A stretch of 64,000 nt of DNA from Mesorhizobium muleiense. GTDB taxonomy: Bacteria; Pseudomonadota; Alphaproteobacteria; Rhizobiales; Rhizobiaceae. The stretch is taken from NCBI RefSeq assembly GCF_900099905.1, contig NZ_FNEE01000001.1, positions 483,091-547,090 on the forward strand, written 5' to 3'. The notes below the pieces were generated by a model. That model was not told the origin of the DNA and did not search any database. It saw nothing but the letters and a program-made list of their open reading frames with translations. Below are positions 1-10,855 of this stretch, one piece after another (within the stretch, counting starts at the first letter, position 1; each line of letters starts with the position of its first letter). A program made the translations under genes and the position numbers.

Positions 1-63
1 ATCTTCAATATGGGCGGCGCCGCGGTCGCCAACTATGTTTCCATTCTCGATCGGATCAGATAA
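1..63 (+). CDS. C-terminal fragment of a probable thiolase-family enzyme (partial)
   Basis: The frame is open from the first base and ends at a TAA at 61-63, giving about 20 residues with the core FNMGGAAVANYVSILDRIR. A glycine-rich GGAAV/NYV ending resembles the C-terminus of acetyl-CoA acetyltransferase or lipid-transfer-protein-type thiolases. The rest of the gene lies upstream of the window, so no active-site residue can be checked. The family call is an inference from a short tail; only the open frame and the stop are seen directly. Confidence 0.4.
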   Translation: MFNMGGAAVANYVSILDRIR

Positions 64-76
64 AAACCGCCCGCAT

Positions 77-166
77 TACAGCGCCGCGCGCCCTTCCGGG
101 CGCAAAGGACGCTGTAACACTTTGATTTTACGCATGATGCTTTTCGAAAATCGAATCCGATTTTCG
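77..166. repeat. Mosaic palindromic repeat, family A (copy 1)
   Basis: Two adjacent hairpins fill the gap between the upstream gene and the asparaginase. The first arm pair is ACAGCGCC...GGACGCTGT (77-116) with an inner GCGCCC/GGGCGC palindrome. A linker with CGCATGATGC follows. The second hairpin is CGAAAATCG-AATC-CGATTTTCG at 145-166. The same modules recur at 8991-9047, 14590-14679, 24027-24075, 32518-32558 and 61881-61974, so this is a dispersed repeat rather than a gene-specific terminator. Confidence 0.75.
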
Positions 167-190
167 AGGTCGTGCGTTAGCGGGGAATTC

Positions 191-1195
191 ATGATAAATC
201 CGGTTCTGGTCGAAGTTTTGCGCGGCGCCGTGGTCGAGAGCGCGCATCGTGGCGCCATTGCGGTCTTCGATGCCGATGGCAAGCCGGTCTGGGAAATCGG
301 CGATACGGCTCGCCCGGTGTTCCCGCGCTCGGCGGTCAAGGCGATCCAGGCGCTGCCGCTGGTCGAAAGCGGCGCCGCCGATGCGTACGGTTTCGGCGAC
401 CGCGAACTGGCGCTGGCCTGCGCTTCGCATTCGGGCGAGCCGGCGCATGTCGAACTGGCGCGGGCGATGCTGGCCAAGGCCGGGCTGGACGTAGCGGCGC
501 TGGAATGCGGCGCGCATTGGCCGTCCAGCCATGATGCGACCGTTGCGCTGGCCAGCAACGGCAATTTGCCAAATGCACTGCACAACAATTGTTCCGGCAA
601 GCATGCGGGCTTCCTCTGCACCTGCGTCCACGCCGGCGTCGCTCATCGCGGCTACGTCAAATCAGGCCATGCCTCGCAGGAGATGGTGCGCGATGCGATG
701 CAAGCGGTGACCGGTGCTGCCCATGATGTCGATCATTGCGGCACTGACGGCTGCTCGATCCCGACCTATGCCGTGCCGCTGCGCAGCTTCGCCCTCGGCT
801 TTGCCCGCATGGCGACCGGTGTCGGCTTTGAACCCCTGCGCGCCAAAGCCGCAAAGCGGCTGCTTTCCGCCTGCATGGCCGAGCCATTTCTGGTCGCCGG
901 CACGGGCAGGGCCGATGTTGCACTGATGCAGGCCGCGTCAGGCCGGATTTTTGTGAAGGTTGGGGCCGAAGGCGTCTATTGTGCGGCACTTCCCGAGCTT
1001 GGCCTTGGCATTGCACTGAAATGCGATGATGGCGCCGGCCGCGCCGCTGAAGTCATGGTGGCGGCGTGCATGGCCAAAGTTTTGCACGCCGACAAGGCAC
1101 TGGCGGCGATGCTGATCGAACAGGCACATCCGCCCATAGAAAGCCGGATCGGCGCCAAGGTCGGCTCACTCCGCCCCACTGCTGCGCTGAGCTGA
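191..1195 (+). CDS. L-asparaginase, class 3 (Rhizobium etli ReAV-like, zinc-type)
   Basis: A 334-residue cytoplasmic enzyme predicted to hydrolyse L-asparagine to aspartate and ammonia. It belongs to the Asparaginase_II family, not the bacterial type I/II (ansA/ansB) fold. Residues 47-50 form the SxxK pair (S47-A-V-K50) that is catalytic in Rhizobium etli ReAV. C134, K137 (in NNCSGKHAG) and C188 (in TDGCSIP) match the zinc-binding Cys-Lys-Cys set of ReAV with a one-residue offset. I chose the ATG at 191 because family similarity begins at MINPVLVEVLRG; the frame is open further upstream but reads through the repeat. A 7-bp inverted repeat (1202-1222) follows the stop without a T run. The family assignment is firm, the in vivo role inferred. 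Confidence 0.85.
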   Translation: MINPVLVEVLRGAVVESAHRGAIAVFDADGKPVWEIGDTARPVFPRSAVKAIQALPLVESGAADAYGFGDRELALACASHSGEPAHVELARAMLAKAGLDVAALECGAHWPSSHDATVALASNGNLPNALHNNCSGKHAGFLCTCVHAGVAHRGYVKSGHASQEMVRDAMQAVTGAAHDVDHCGTDGCSIPTYAVPLRSFALGFARMATGVGFEPLRAKAAKRLLSACMAEPFLVAGTGRADVALMQAASGRIFVKVGAEGVYCAALPELGLGIALKCDDGAGRAAEVMVAACMAKVLHADKALAAMLIEQAHPPIESRIGAKVGSLRPTAALS

Positions 1196-1363
1196 GAACG
1201 GGCAATCAGCTCAAGTGATTGCGTCCGATGGTCAGATGCGCATAGCTACACAAATTCCCAGCGTCCTGCCGTCGCGCCGCAGGAATCGTGTCACGCCGGA
1301 TCGGCAGATCCGGTTTTCCGGCAATAGCTTGTGGAGTCGCCACGCGAGGCATAAGCTCGACTG

Positions 1364-1837
1364 ATGAGCAGAGCCTTCACGCGCGAAGAAGATAGCGAAA
1401 ACGCCATCGCCGGCATCGGCGAGCGGCCGATCAGCCATCATCGCAATCTGGTGACGCAACGCGGCCTGGCGCTGATCGACGCCGAACTGGCTGCCCTGCG
1501 CGACGATCTGGGCAGAGCGGAAAAGAGGGCCGACCGCGAGCGCATCGCGCTCATCTCGCGCGACCTGCGCTACTGGACCGCGCGGCGTGAAAGCGCCGAG
1601 CTTTCCGTGCCGGAACCGGGCAGCGACCTGGTTCGCTTCGGCATGGGCGTCACGCTGGAAGGCGATGACGGCAGGAAGGTGCACTGGAGGATCGTCGGCG
1701 AGGATGAGGCGGATCCGGCCAAGGGGACGATTTCCCATGTTTCACCGATGGCCTTGGCCTTGTTCGGCAAGAAGGTCGGCGAAATTGCCGTGGTGAACGG
1801 CAGGGAGTGGGAAATCGTCAAGCTCTCCGACAATTAG
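1364..1837 (+). CDS. GreA/GreB family transcription elongation factor-like protein
   Basis: A 157-residue protein with a Gre-type layout: an N-terminal helical region (about 1-85, rich in Arg/Glu and ending DLRYWTARRESAEL) and a C-terminal FKBP-like domain (about 95-155) with GMGVTLEGDDGRKVHWRIVG, ISHVSPMALALFGKKVGEIA and a final WEIVKL strand. Gre factors insert a coiled coil into the RNA polymerase secondary channel to stimulate cleavage of backtracked RNA. This divergent paralogue is shorter and more charged than GreA, so full activity is uncertain. The gene converges on the toxin gene, and the two stops overlap by four bases (1834-1837). An AGG about 14 bases before the ATG is only a weak ribosome site. 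Confidence 0.75.
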   Translation: MSRAFTREEDSENAIAGIGERPISHHRNLVTQRGLALIDAELAALRDDLGRAEKRADRERIALISRDLRYWTARRESAELSVPEPGSDLVRFGMGVTLEGDDGRKVHWRIVGEDEADPAKGTISHVSPMALALFGKKVGEIAVVNGREWEIVKLSDN

Positions 1838-2223
1838 ACATCGATCTTGATGACATGGTCGCGGAAGAACGCCGCAGCACCAGCCTCGTCGATCTCGCCG
1901 GCGGCAACGCCCATGACGAACTCATAGATCGTGCCGTTGTCGGCCGTCAGCACATAGCCGTTGACAATCAGGAACGCGCCGGCGGCGACGATGGCCGCGC
2001 GCTTGTTGCCGTCGACGAAGGCGTGATTTCTTGCGATGCCGAAGATATAGGCCGCGGCCAGATCCTCGATCGATGGATCACCATAGTTGGCCTTGTTCTC
2101 GGCTCGGGCGGGCGCCGATTCGAGGGCATTCTCATCCCTCAAACCGTGCGCTCCGCCGTGCCGACGCAACTGCTCGGCGTGCATGGCTTCGACCGCACGC
2201 CGGCTCAGGAACTCCCAGCTCAT
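1834..2223 (-). CDS. doc: Doc family (Fic/DOC) toxin of a type II toxin-antitoxin system
   Basis: This 129-residue protein carries the Fic/Doc signature HAFVDGNKRAA at residues 67-77. Doc proteins use this motif to phosphorylate elongation factor Tu and so arrest translation reversibly. The preceding region (GLRDENALESAPARAENK, about 27-44) is the typical Doc N-terminus that recognises the substrate. The motif is intact with H67, D71, N73, K74 and R75, so the toxin looks active. Its start overlaps the end of the antitoxin gene by 4 bases, implying translational coupling. The partner is an AbrB/SpoVT-type antitoxin rather than the classical Phd. Confidence 0.9.
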   Translation of the reverse strand: MSWEFLSRRAVEAMHAEQLRRHGGAHGLRDENALESAPARAENKANYGDPSIEDLAAAYIFGIARNHAFVDGNKRAAIVAAGAFLIVNGYVLTADNGTIYEFVMGVAAGEIDEAGAAAFFRDHVIKIDV

Positions 2224-2441
2224 TCGGCGAGCTTCTGAAGCGCGACTTTGTATTTGTCCATGACTTGGCGAGCAGCTTCCATCTGCCGCTCGAAGCTGTC
2301 GTCCACTGGCCGAAGGGCGATGCCCTTGCTCGTTTCGACGATCTCAAACTGATCGCCGGCCTTCAGATTCAGGTGATCGAGAATTTCCTTAGGCAGGATC
2401 ACGCCTTCGGAATTGCCGATTTTGCGAATGGTCGTGTTCAT
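2220..2441 (-). CDS. AbrB/MazE/SpoVT-type antitoxin partnered with Doc
   Basis: A 73-residue protein with a swapped-hairpin AbrB DNA-binding domain at residues 1-45 (TTIRKIGNSEGVILPKEIL, then LKAGDQFEIVET). A charged C-terminal tail follows (DDSFERQMEAARQVMDKYKV), of the kind that wraps the toxin. By family knowledge it neutralises the toxin and represses its own promoter. It lies first in the operon, with the toxin start inside its stop region. Two identical half-site pairs lie directly upstream (2455-2507) and are the obvious operator. Nothing suggests decay of the pair. Confidence 0.88.
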   Translation of the reverse strand: MNTTIRKIGNSEGVILPKEILDHLNLKAGDQFEIVETSKGIALRPVDDSFERQMEAARQVMDKYKVALQKLAE

Positions 2442-2454
2442 GGATTCAGCCTCT

Positions 2455-2507
2455 GTTGCAACGCCAATTATAACTCAATTGTCGGTCGTTGCAACATGGA
2501 TTATAAC
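2455..2507 (-). promoter_or_regulatory. Promoter and iterated operator of the toxin-antitoxin operon
   Basis: Two direct repeats have the form GTTGCAAC-N4-ATTATAAC (plus-strand sense), at 2455-2474 and 2488-2507, spaced exactly 33 bp, about three helical turns. GTTGCAAC is a perfect palindrome. On the minus strand they supply a perfect -10 TATAAT (2472-2467) and a -35-like TTGCAA (2494-2489) with a 16-bp gap. The antitoxin start is about 25 bases downstream. This is the layout expected of cooperative autorepression; binding itself is inferred. Confidence 0.65.
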
Positions 2508-2510
2508 AAC

Positions 2511-4630
<2,120 letters not shown>

Positions 4631-4634
<4 letters not shown>

Positions 4635-6070
4635 GATGCTGCTCCGATCGATTGATCGATACGGATCGGAAACAGCGGCTCGCACACCGCGACGCCCTCG
4701 GTGACCGCGGGCCGCCGCTCCGCCGCCAGGGTTTCGACCGGACGTTCGATCTTCGACGGGTGAAGCGTCGTGCCGATGATGGCCCGGTCGCCCGCCTGAT
4801 AGGTGGCATTGCGGCGGGCGGCGGCCGCCTGAACCCGTTTCTGGATGTGTCCTTGCTGCAGGCTGGACAGAACGCCGCCTTCCGCCTCGATCCGCTGGAA
4901 TTCTTCCCACGCCGCTTCGCAGAGTTCGGCAGTCAGCGCTTCAACGGCGCCCGAACCGCAAGCAGGGTCGGCGACATGATCGATATGGCTTTCGTTGGCC
5001 ATGATCAGTTGCGTATTGCGGGCAACACGGCGGGCAAAGCCCGCCGGCAGGCCATGCGCGATAGTATGCGGCAGGATGGAGACCGAGTCCGCCCCGCCGG
5101 CTGCCGCGGCAAAAGCGGCGATCGTGGTGCGCAGGATGTTCGTCTCCGGGTCCGCCGAAGTCATCATGCGGAACGATGTCTCGGCATGGATGTTGGCGGT
5201 GGCGGCGGAGATCGAGCATGCCTCCTGGACCCGCGCCCACAGCCTGCGCAGGGCCCTGACCTTGGCCATCGATACGAACTGGTCCTGGTCGACGCTCAGC
5301 GCAAAGCCGATATGGGGCGCCGCATAGACAAGCGGCTGGCGCGCCTCCTCAAACATCCGGAGATAGGAGACCGCCGAAGCCATCATGGTGCCCAGCTCCT
5401 GCGCTTCGGTGGCACCGGCATTGTGGAAGACGCGTCCGTCTGCCTCCAGCAGGACCCCGGGCACGCCCATCGAGAAAAAGTGCGCCAGGGACTGCGGCAT
5501 CGACGCCTGCAAGGCCTCTATCGACATCCGCAACCGCCCGGTTCCGGCAAAGATCGCCGCCGGGTCGATGCCGAAGGACAGGTTGAGTTTTGCCGGGTCT
5601 GACCGGCGCTTGCTCAAGAACGCAACCAGCCAGTCGGCCACGGCGCGGCTCCAGGGATGCGCGTCGATGCGGACCTGGATGCGGTTGAGCGGCACGCCGT
5701 CCAGCACGGTCTCCAGCGCCTCGGCAGTCCTCGGCAGGCCGTAGCCGAACGCATTCGGCGCGCCTTCGAAGACAAGCGACAATCCGGTGGCGCCCTGTGC
5801 GACGTCCTCCAGGGCCTGGGCTTTGGCGCGGCCGACATCCGGATCGTCGATACGCTGGCTGACGATCCACGGCGATCCGGGGTTTGCCCGTGGGAGAGGC
5901 TCTGCGGTGACCGAACGATCATAAAGCGGCTCGATGCGGATGCCATCGTCCGTATGGGAAACGAGCTTTTCCTCGAAGGATCCGCCGGCCAGGGCTTTTT
6001 CCGCAAGGGCCAGCCACCGCTGCCGGTCAGGGTTCGGAAGTTCGGCATCGTGGTTCAAGGCACCGGCCAT
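4631..6070 (-). CDS. mutA: Methylmalonyl-CoA mutase, small subunit
   Basis: A 479-residue mutase-fold protein that pairs with the large subunit. It keeps the barrel (for example [19 protein letters not shown] and the [19 protein letters not shown] segment) but stops before any cobalamin domain: no DxHxxG motif is present. In heterodimeric mutases this subunit is catalytically silent and structural, though here it is shorter than the Propionibacterium protein, which retains a degenerate C-terminal domain. The start at 6070 follows a good GAGGAG ribosome site. It is the first gene of the mutA-mutB operon and is divergent from the ATPase gene. Confidence 0.9.
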
Positions 6071-6327
6071 CCGCTCTCCTCGTCTTCTCGGCCGATAGGC
6101 CTGGAACGTCAGTCTACGGTTCCCCGTCGCATATCACAATGCAACACGCGCCCTGCGACGGTGAACCGTCAACCGATTGCCAAACATGGGCAAAATCCGC
6201 AAGCTCCAAAACCCAATTTCGACCATGGCCATTGCCGCTGCGCAATGGCGTCATTATACCTGCGGCGAGCCCCGCTACTTTCAATAGATCAGGGCATTCA
6301 ACACTTCAGGTTGCGGAGACCCGACAC
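6071..6327. other. Divergent intergenic region between mutA and the HerA-like ATPase gene
   Basis: This gap of 257 bp must hold both promoters. It is less G+C-rich than its flanks around 6250-6300. I see no confident -35/-10 pair, inverted repeat or small gene with a ribosome site. The plus-strand frame of the ATPase stays open back to 6139, but the residues before 6328 are not family-like. Confidence 0.5.
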
Positions 6328-7875
6328 ATGGCTGACGACACCAGTATTTTCATCGGAGCCAGCCGAAAGCCTGATGACAGCTACCAGCGCGCCGAAAACC
6401 TGCTGCTTCAGTATGGCAATCGTCATGGCCTGGTCACCGGCGCGACCGGCACCGGCAAGACCGTGAGCTTGCAGATTTTGGCGGAAGGTTTCTCCAATGC
6501 CGGCGTGCCGGTCTTCTGCGCCGACATCAAGGGCGACCTGTCCGGTATCGCCATGATGGGCGCGGCACAGGATTTTCTGGTCAAGCGCGCCGAGCAGGTC
6601 AAGCTCGATCCCTATGATTTCCAGGAATTTCCGGTCATATTCTGGGATCTTTTCGGCGAGCAGGGCCATCCGATCCGCGCCACCGTCTCGGAAATGGGGC
6701 CGCTGCTGCTGTCGCGGCTTATGAACCTGTCCGAGGCGCAGGAAGGCATCATGAACATCGCCTTCCGCATCGCCGACGAGGAAGGCTTGTTGCTGCTGGA
6801 CCTGAAGGACCTGCAAGCGCTTCTTGCCAACATCGCCGAACGCGCCGAAGAAATCGGCGCTCGCTACGGCAATGTGACGAAACCTTCGGTTGGCGCAATC
6901 CAGCGCACGCTGCTGGTTCTGGAGCAGCAGGGCGCGACGAATTTCTTCGGCGAGCCGGCATTGCGGATCGCCGACATCATGCGCACCACCCGCGACGGGC
7001 GCGGCGCGATCAGCGTGCTGGCCGCCGACAAGCTGATGATGAATCCCCGGCTCTATGCGACATTCCTGTTGTGGCTGATGTCGGAACTGTTCGAGGAGCT
7101 GCCCGAAGTCGGCGATCCCGACAAGCCAAAGCTGGTCTTCTTCTTCGACGAGGCGCACCTTCTGTTCGACGACGCGCCGAAGGTGCTGATCGACCGCGTC
7201 GAGCAGGTGGTCCGCCTGATCCGTTCGAAGGGCGTCGGCGTCTACTTCGTCACCCAGAATCCGCTGGATATCCCCGAAACCGTTCTGGCCCAGCTCGGCA
7301 ACCGGGTGCAGCACGCCCTGCGCGCCTACACGCCACGGGAGCAGAAGGCCGTGAGGACCGCCGCCGAGACGTTCAGGCCCAATCCCGACTTCGACTGTGC
7401 TACCGTGATCACGCAGCTCGGCACCGGCGAGGCGCTGGTCTCGACGCTGGAAGCCAAAGGTGTTCCGTCCATGGTCCAGCGGACGCTGGTTCGCCCGCCG
7501 TCGTCGCGACTTGGCCCGATCACGCCTGATGAGCGCCGCACGCTGATCACCGAGAGCCCGGTTGCGGGACAGTACGACCAGACCGTCGATCGCGAATCGG
7601 CTTTCGAGATGCTGCAGAAAAAAGCCAAGGATGCGCTGGAGGCGGCGGCGCAGCAGCAGGAGAGCGGCGGCTCGCGCTGGACCATTCCAGGCTTCGGCAA
7701 TGACGATCCCGCCCCCCAGCCCACCGGCGGCAGGCGAGCACCGGCGCCGCGAGCGTCCAATCGCCAGTCGGTGGCGGAGGCGGCGATCAAATCGGTGGTT
7801 CGCTCGGTCGGCACGTCGGTTGGACGGGCGATCGTGCGCGGCATCCTCGGCAGCCTGGCCAGGGGGCGGCGCTGA
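6328..7875 (+). CDS. HerA-like P-loop ATPase (DUF853, YjgR family)
   Basis: A 515-residue FtsK/HerA-superfamily ATPase. Walker A is [10 protein letters not shown] at about residues 35-44 and Walker B is [12 protein letters not shown] near 270-281, followed by a sensor-type segment [15 protein letters not shown]. The DUF853 signature [13 protein letters not shown] follows Walker A. The last 80 residues are a Pro/Arg-rich linker and a short [19 protein letters not shown] helix, probably for membrane or oligomer contact. The cellular role is unknown in the family; a DNA-translocating motor is an inference. I took the ATG at 6328 because it gives the conserved [12 protein letters not shown] start. 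Confidence 0.88.
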   Translation: MADDTSIFIGASRKPDDSYQRAENLLLQYGNRHGLVTGATGTGKTVSLQILAEGFSNAGVPVFCADIKGDLSGIAMMGAAQDFLVKRAEQVKLDPYDFQEFPVIFWDLFGEQGHPIRATVSEMGPLLLSRLMNLSEAQEGIMNIAFRIADEEGLLLLDLKDLQALLANIAERAEEIGARYGNVTKPSVGAIQRTLLVLEQQGATNFFGEPALRIADIMRTTRDGRGAISVLAADKLMMNPRLYATFLLWLMSELFEELPEVGDPDKPKLVFFFDEAHLLFDDAPKVLIDRVEQVVRLIRSKGVGVYFVTQNPLDIPETVLAQLGNRVQHALRAYTPREQKAVRTAAETFRPNPDFDCATVITQLGTGEALVSTLEAKGVPSMVQRTLVRPPSSRLGPITPDERRTLITESPVAGQYDQTVDRESAFEMLQKKAKDALEAAAQQQESGGSRWTIPGFGNDDPAPQPTGGRRAPAPRASNRQSVAEAAIKSVVRSVGTSVGRAIVRGILGSLARGRR

Positions 7876-7882
7876 AAGCACC

Positions 7883-7927
7883 GCATCGGACCAAAAACTG
7901 GGCACCGGTTTTGCTAGGATCCGACGC
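7883..7927. repeat. Hairpin repeat after the ATPase gene (family B type)
   Basis: The segment reads GCATCGGACCAAAAACTGGG followed by a CACCGGTTTT arm, then a second GATCCGACGC block. The A-run/T-run hairpin with a GC-rich loop has the same architecture as the copies at 37506-37608, 38244-38358 and 44798-44862. A further GCATCGGACCGG occurs about 40 bases downstream. It sits between convergent genes and could act as a weak bidirectional terminator. Confidence 0.5.
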
Positions 7928-7995
7928 TCAGGGAAAAGCATCGGACCGGCAAGTTGCGGCACCGAAAGTCCACCGCTCCAGCGCTTTCGACCAGC

Positions 7996-8820
7996 TCAGA
8001 AGATCGGCTCCGAGATCGCCCCTGCCGGGCCGAGCAGGATCGATCCTTCCGGGACGCCCGCATCGATTGGAATGGCTTTGCGGTCTGCCGTGGCAACCAG
8101 TTCGTGACCGACACCGGAGGTAACGATCACCGGCGTCTTGTTGGGCACACGGTCATAAAGGTCGATAATGTCCTGATTTATCAAGCGAACGCAGCCAGAT
8201 GACACCGATTTGCCTATGGAAAACCACTCCGGCGAGCCGTGCAGGCGGTAAAGCGTGTCCTCGTTGCCCTCGAAGAGATACAGCGCCCGCGCTCCGAGCG
8301 GATTGGTGAGCCCGCCGGGCATGCCGCCATTCTCCTCGCTGTATTTTGCGTACTCGGGCTGGCGGGCGATCATTTCGGCCGGCGGCGTCCATTTCGGCCA
8401 CTTCTGCTTCCACTGGACGACGGCATCGCCAGACCATTCGAAACCGGCGCGACCCAGCCCGACCCCATAACGAATGGCTTGTCCGCCCGGACGCACGAAA
8501 TAGAGGTGGTGGCCGGCCGTATCGACGACGATGGTGCCGGGCGCTTGGCCGGTCGGATCGGGAACGATCTGACGCAGAAATTGCTCGTCGATTTTCTCGT
8601 AGGGTATGCCCGGCAGCTCGAACCCATTGTCGCTGACCGGACCGTACATTGTTGCATAGTCCATGAGCGGCGGCTCGACGCTGGCTGGCGGCGGCGGCTC
8701 GACAGGCCGGCCTGCCGTCGTGGTGCAGGCGGAAACCGCAATCGAGGCGGCGCCGAGCGCAGCGGCGTTGAGAAAGCCGCGACGGCTCAGGCGATAGGGG
8801 TCGATTTCGGTTGTGAACAT
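7996..8820 (-). CDS. L,D-transpeptidase (YkuD/ErfK family), Tat-exported lipoprotein
   Basis: A 274-residue cell-wall enzyme predicted to form 3-3 peptidoglycan crosslinks or to anchor proteins to the wall. The N-terminus has a twin-arginine motif (SRRGFL, 12-17), a hydrophobic stretch and a lipobox-like cysteine at 32 (IAVSAC). The YkuD catalytic signature is complete: H194 in YRLHGSPEWF and C210 in SSGCVRL. A Pro-rich linker (about 40-52) joins anchor and enzyme. I preferred the ATG at 8820, which has an AAGG upstream; a further in-frame ATG at 8856 lacks one. The substrate and exact linkage are not visible in sequence. Confidence 0.88.
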   Translation of the reverse strand: MFTTEIDPYRLSRRGFLNAAALGAASIAVSACTTTAGRPVEPPPPASVEPPLMDYATMYGPVSDNGFELPGIPYEKIDEQFLRQIVPDPTGQAPGTIVVDTAGHHLYFVRPGGQAIRYGVGLGRAGFEWSGDAVVQWKQKWPKWTPPAEMIARQPEYAKYSEENGGMPGGLTNPLGARALYLFEGNEDTLYRLHGSPEWFSIGKSVSSGCVRLINQDIIDLYDRVPNKTPVIVTSGVGHELVATADRKAIPIDAGVPEGSILLGPAGAISEPIF

Positions 8821-8968
8821 CGTTGCCTTTTTAAGTCTCATATCGAAACAGAACATGAATACGCCAATCAGTGCGGCGCGCCAGCCCTACCAATGCCTGG
8901 CGCGATAGGTGGTTCCGATTCTGGGCCTGAGGGTGAACAAACAAAGGCAAAGCTGTGACGGTTCAGCC

Positions 8969-9047
8969 CCTGTTGCGCCGAGGCAACAGGCCCACAGCGC
9001 CGCGCGTAATGATCCTTTCCAAAAATCGATTGCGATTTGGGCTCATG
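8969..9047. repeat. Hairpin plus family A repeat upstream of the dehalogenase 3' end
   Basis: A perfect 8-bp stem CCTGTTGC/GCAACAGG (8969-8990, loop GCCGAG) is followed by ACAGCGCCGCGCG, then TGATCCTTTCC and an AAAAATCG...CGATTT hairpin. The latter modules match family A copies at 77-166 and 61881-61974. It lies immediately downstream of the minus-strand dehalogenase stop. No T run follows the stem on either strand, so termination is uncertain. Confidence 0.55.
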
Positions 9048-9049
9048 TG

Positions 9050-9712
9050 TCAGCCTGCGGCGAGCAGGCCTTCGAGCGAGGGCAGGATCAGGGCCGGCGG
9101 AAAGTCCCGGTATTCCTCGGGCTGGTCGGAGCGGTTGATCCAGACTGTCCGGAACCCGAATTTGGTGGCGCCGGCGACGTCCCAGCGGTTGGATGACTGA
9201 AACGACACCGCACCCGGATAGAGACGCCAGCCTGTCGTGACCATGTCGTAGACCGACGGATCGGCCTTGAAGCGCTTGACGGCCTCGACGGAATAGATGT
9301 CGTCCAGAACCTGGTCGAGCGCGGCCGATTTGACCGCCGCTTCCAGCATTTCAGGCGAGCCGTTGGATAGGATCGCCAGCTTGGCGCCAGATGCTTTGAG
9401 CGCCTTGAGCACGGCCGGCACCTCCGGATAGCAGTCCAGCCGCCAATAGGCGTCGAGCAGCTTGGCCCTCAGTCCCTTGTCCGCGGAGGGAACCTTTCGC
9501 AAGGCGAAATCCAGCGCCTGTTCGGTGAGTTGCCAGAAATCAGCGTAGGCGCCCATCAGCGTCCTCACCCAAGAATATTCCAGTTGTTTGGCGCGCCAGA
9601 TCTCCGACAGGAGCTGGCCGTCCGGTCCGATCTGGTCGGCATGACGGCGGACGGCTGCGTGCACGTCGAACAGCGTTCCGTAAGCGTCGAAAACGTAAGC
9701 CGCATGTTGCAT
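9050..9712 (-). CDS. Haloacid dehalogenase, type II (HAD superfamily)
   Basis: A 220-residue L-2-haloacid dehalogenase-type hydrolase that would displace halide from 2-haloalkanoic acids through an aspartyl ester. All family motifs are visible: nucleophile region FDAYGTLFD (about 7-15), LSNGSPEML (motif II Ser/Asn), the KRFKADPSVY lysine, and SSNRWDVAGA (motif III). The combination SNG...K...SSNxWD separates this subgroup from phosphatases. The ATG at 9712 gives the conserved MQHAAYVFDAYG start; an upstream in-frame ATG adds 19 non-conserved residues. Natural substrates in soil bacteria are often unknown, so the halide-specific role is family-based. Confidence 0.87.
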   Translation of the reverse strand: MQHAAYVFDAYGTLFDVHAAVRRHADQIGPDGQLLSEIWRAKQLEYSWVRTLMGAYADFWQLTEQALDFALRKVPSADKGLRAKLLDAYWRLDCYPEVPAVLKALKASGAKLAILSNGSPEMLEAAVKSAALDQVLDDIYSVEAVKRFKADPSVYDMVTTGWRLYPGAVSFQSSNRWDVAGATKFGFRTVWINRSDQPEEYRDFPPALILPSLEGLLAAG

Positions 9713-9869
9713 GGTAACAGTTTTGCGGCGAGGCAAGGCCGGGCGCAAGCACGGATTGCAATTTCGCATGCCGCTGGCCTTAACAAATCTCAGCCAAATC
9801 AGTTGACGGCAGACGCCAAAGCATCTTCCAATGGCGAGACAGGACAGCTCTGAAACGCGGAATCAAGCG

Positions 9870-10748
9870 ATGACACTGGCGGCTGCGGCGCAATCCGCGA
9901 CATGGACCTTCGTGGATGGCGACTGGTATGAAGGCAACGTCGCCATTCTGGGGCCGCGCAGCCATGCCATGTGGCTCGGCACCAGCGTGTTCGATGGCGC
10001 CCGCTGGTTCGAGGGCGTCGCCCCCGACCTCGACCGCCACGCCGCGAGGGTGAACGCCTCGGCGATCGCGCTTGGTCTCAAACCATCCATGAGCGCCGAA
10101 AAGATCGTCGGGCTGACCTGGGACGGGCTGAAGAAGTTCGACGGCAAGACGGCGGTCTACATAAGGCCGATGTACTGGGCCGAGCATGGTGGCTATATGG
10201 GCGTGCCGGCCGATCCGGCCTCGACCCGTTTCTGCCTTTGCCTCTATGAATCGCCGATGATCCCGCCGTCGGGCTTTTCGGTCACCGTCTCGCCGTTCCG
10301 GCGCCCGACCATCGAGACCATGCCGACCAACGCCAAGGCCGGCTGCCTTTATCCCAACAACGGTCGTGCCATCCTCGAAGCCAAGATGCGCGGCTTCGAC
10401 AACGCGCTGGTGCTCGACATGCTGGGCAATGTCGCCGAGACCGGAACCTCGAACATTTTCCTGGTCAAGGATGGCCATGTCCTGACGCCGGCGCCGAATG
10501 GCACGTTCCTGTCCGGCATCACCCGCTCGCGGACGATGACGCTGCTTGACGAGTATGGCTTCAAGACCATCGAAAAGGCGCTGTCGGTGCGCGAATTCCT
10601 CGAAGCCGACGAGATATTCTCGACCGGAAACCACTCGAAAGTCGTGCCGGTCACCCGCATCGAGGATCGCAGTCTCCAACCCGGGCCTGTAGCGAAAAAG
10701 GCGCGCGAACTCTATTGGGAGTGGGCGCATTCGACTTCGGCCGGCTGA
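9870..10748 (+). CDS. ilvE: Branched-chain amino acid aminotransferase (class IV, PLP)
   Basis: A 292-residue class IV aminotransferase that exchanges amino groups between Leu/Ile/Val and 2-oxoglutarate. Family features include the N-terminal GTSVFDGARWFEG, the PLP-lysine region NAKAGCLYPNNGRAI, the phosphate-binding VAETGTSNIFLVKDG and the LSGITRSRTM loop. The start is ambiguous: I took the ATG at 9870 (MTLAAAAQ), preceded by a short purine run; an in-frame ATG at 9831 would add 13 residues. It is a single gene between divergent and tandem neighbours. Some related enzymes are D-amino acid or aminodeoxychorismate lyase types, but the motif set here favours branched-chain activity. Confidence 0.85.
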   Translation: MTLAAAAQSATWTFVDGDWYEGNVAILGPRSHAMWLGTSVFDGARWFEGVAPDLDRHAARVNASAIALGLKPSMSAEKIVGLTWDGLKKFDGKTAVYIRPMYWAEHGGYMGVPADPASTRFCLCLYESPMIPPSGFSVTVSPFRRPTIETMPTNAKAGCLYPNNGRAILEAKMRGFDNALVLDMLGNVAETGTSNIFLVKDGHVLTPAPNGTFLSGITRSRTMTLLDEYGFKTIEKALSVREFLEADEIFSTGNHSKVVPVTRIEDRSLQPGPVAKKARELYWEWAHSTSAG

Positions 10749-10785
10749 CTGGCTAAAAAGCGAACCGGCGCTTCGTTCCGGAGTT

Positions 10786-10813
10786 GCTCCACACCAATCC
10801 AGACCTATGTTAG
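10786..10813 (+). promoter_or_regulatory. Possible sigma70-type promoter for sodB
   Basis: TTGCTC (10786-10791) and TATGTT (10808-10813) are spaced by 16 bp, about 40 bases before the sod start. The match to consensus is partial and no regulator site is obvious. Confidence 0.3.
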
Positions 10814-10855
10814 TCCGGTATCGACACCGGATTTTTTCCACGAGGAGTACGACCG

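Noticed and set aside
1202..1222. A 7-bp inverted repeat after the asparaginase gene as a terminator
   Set aside because: No T run on either strand and a short stem; cannot be distinguished from chance.
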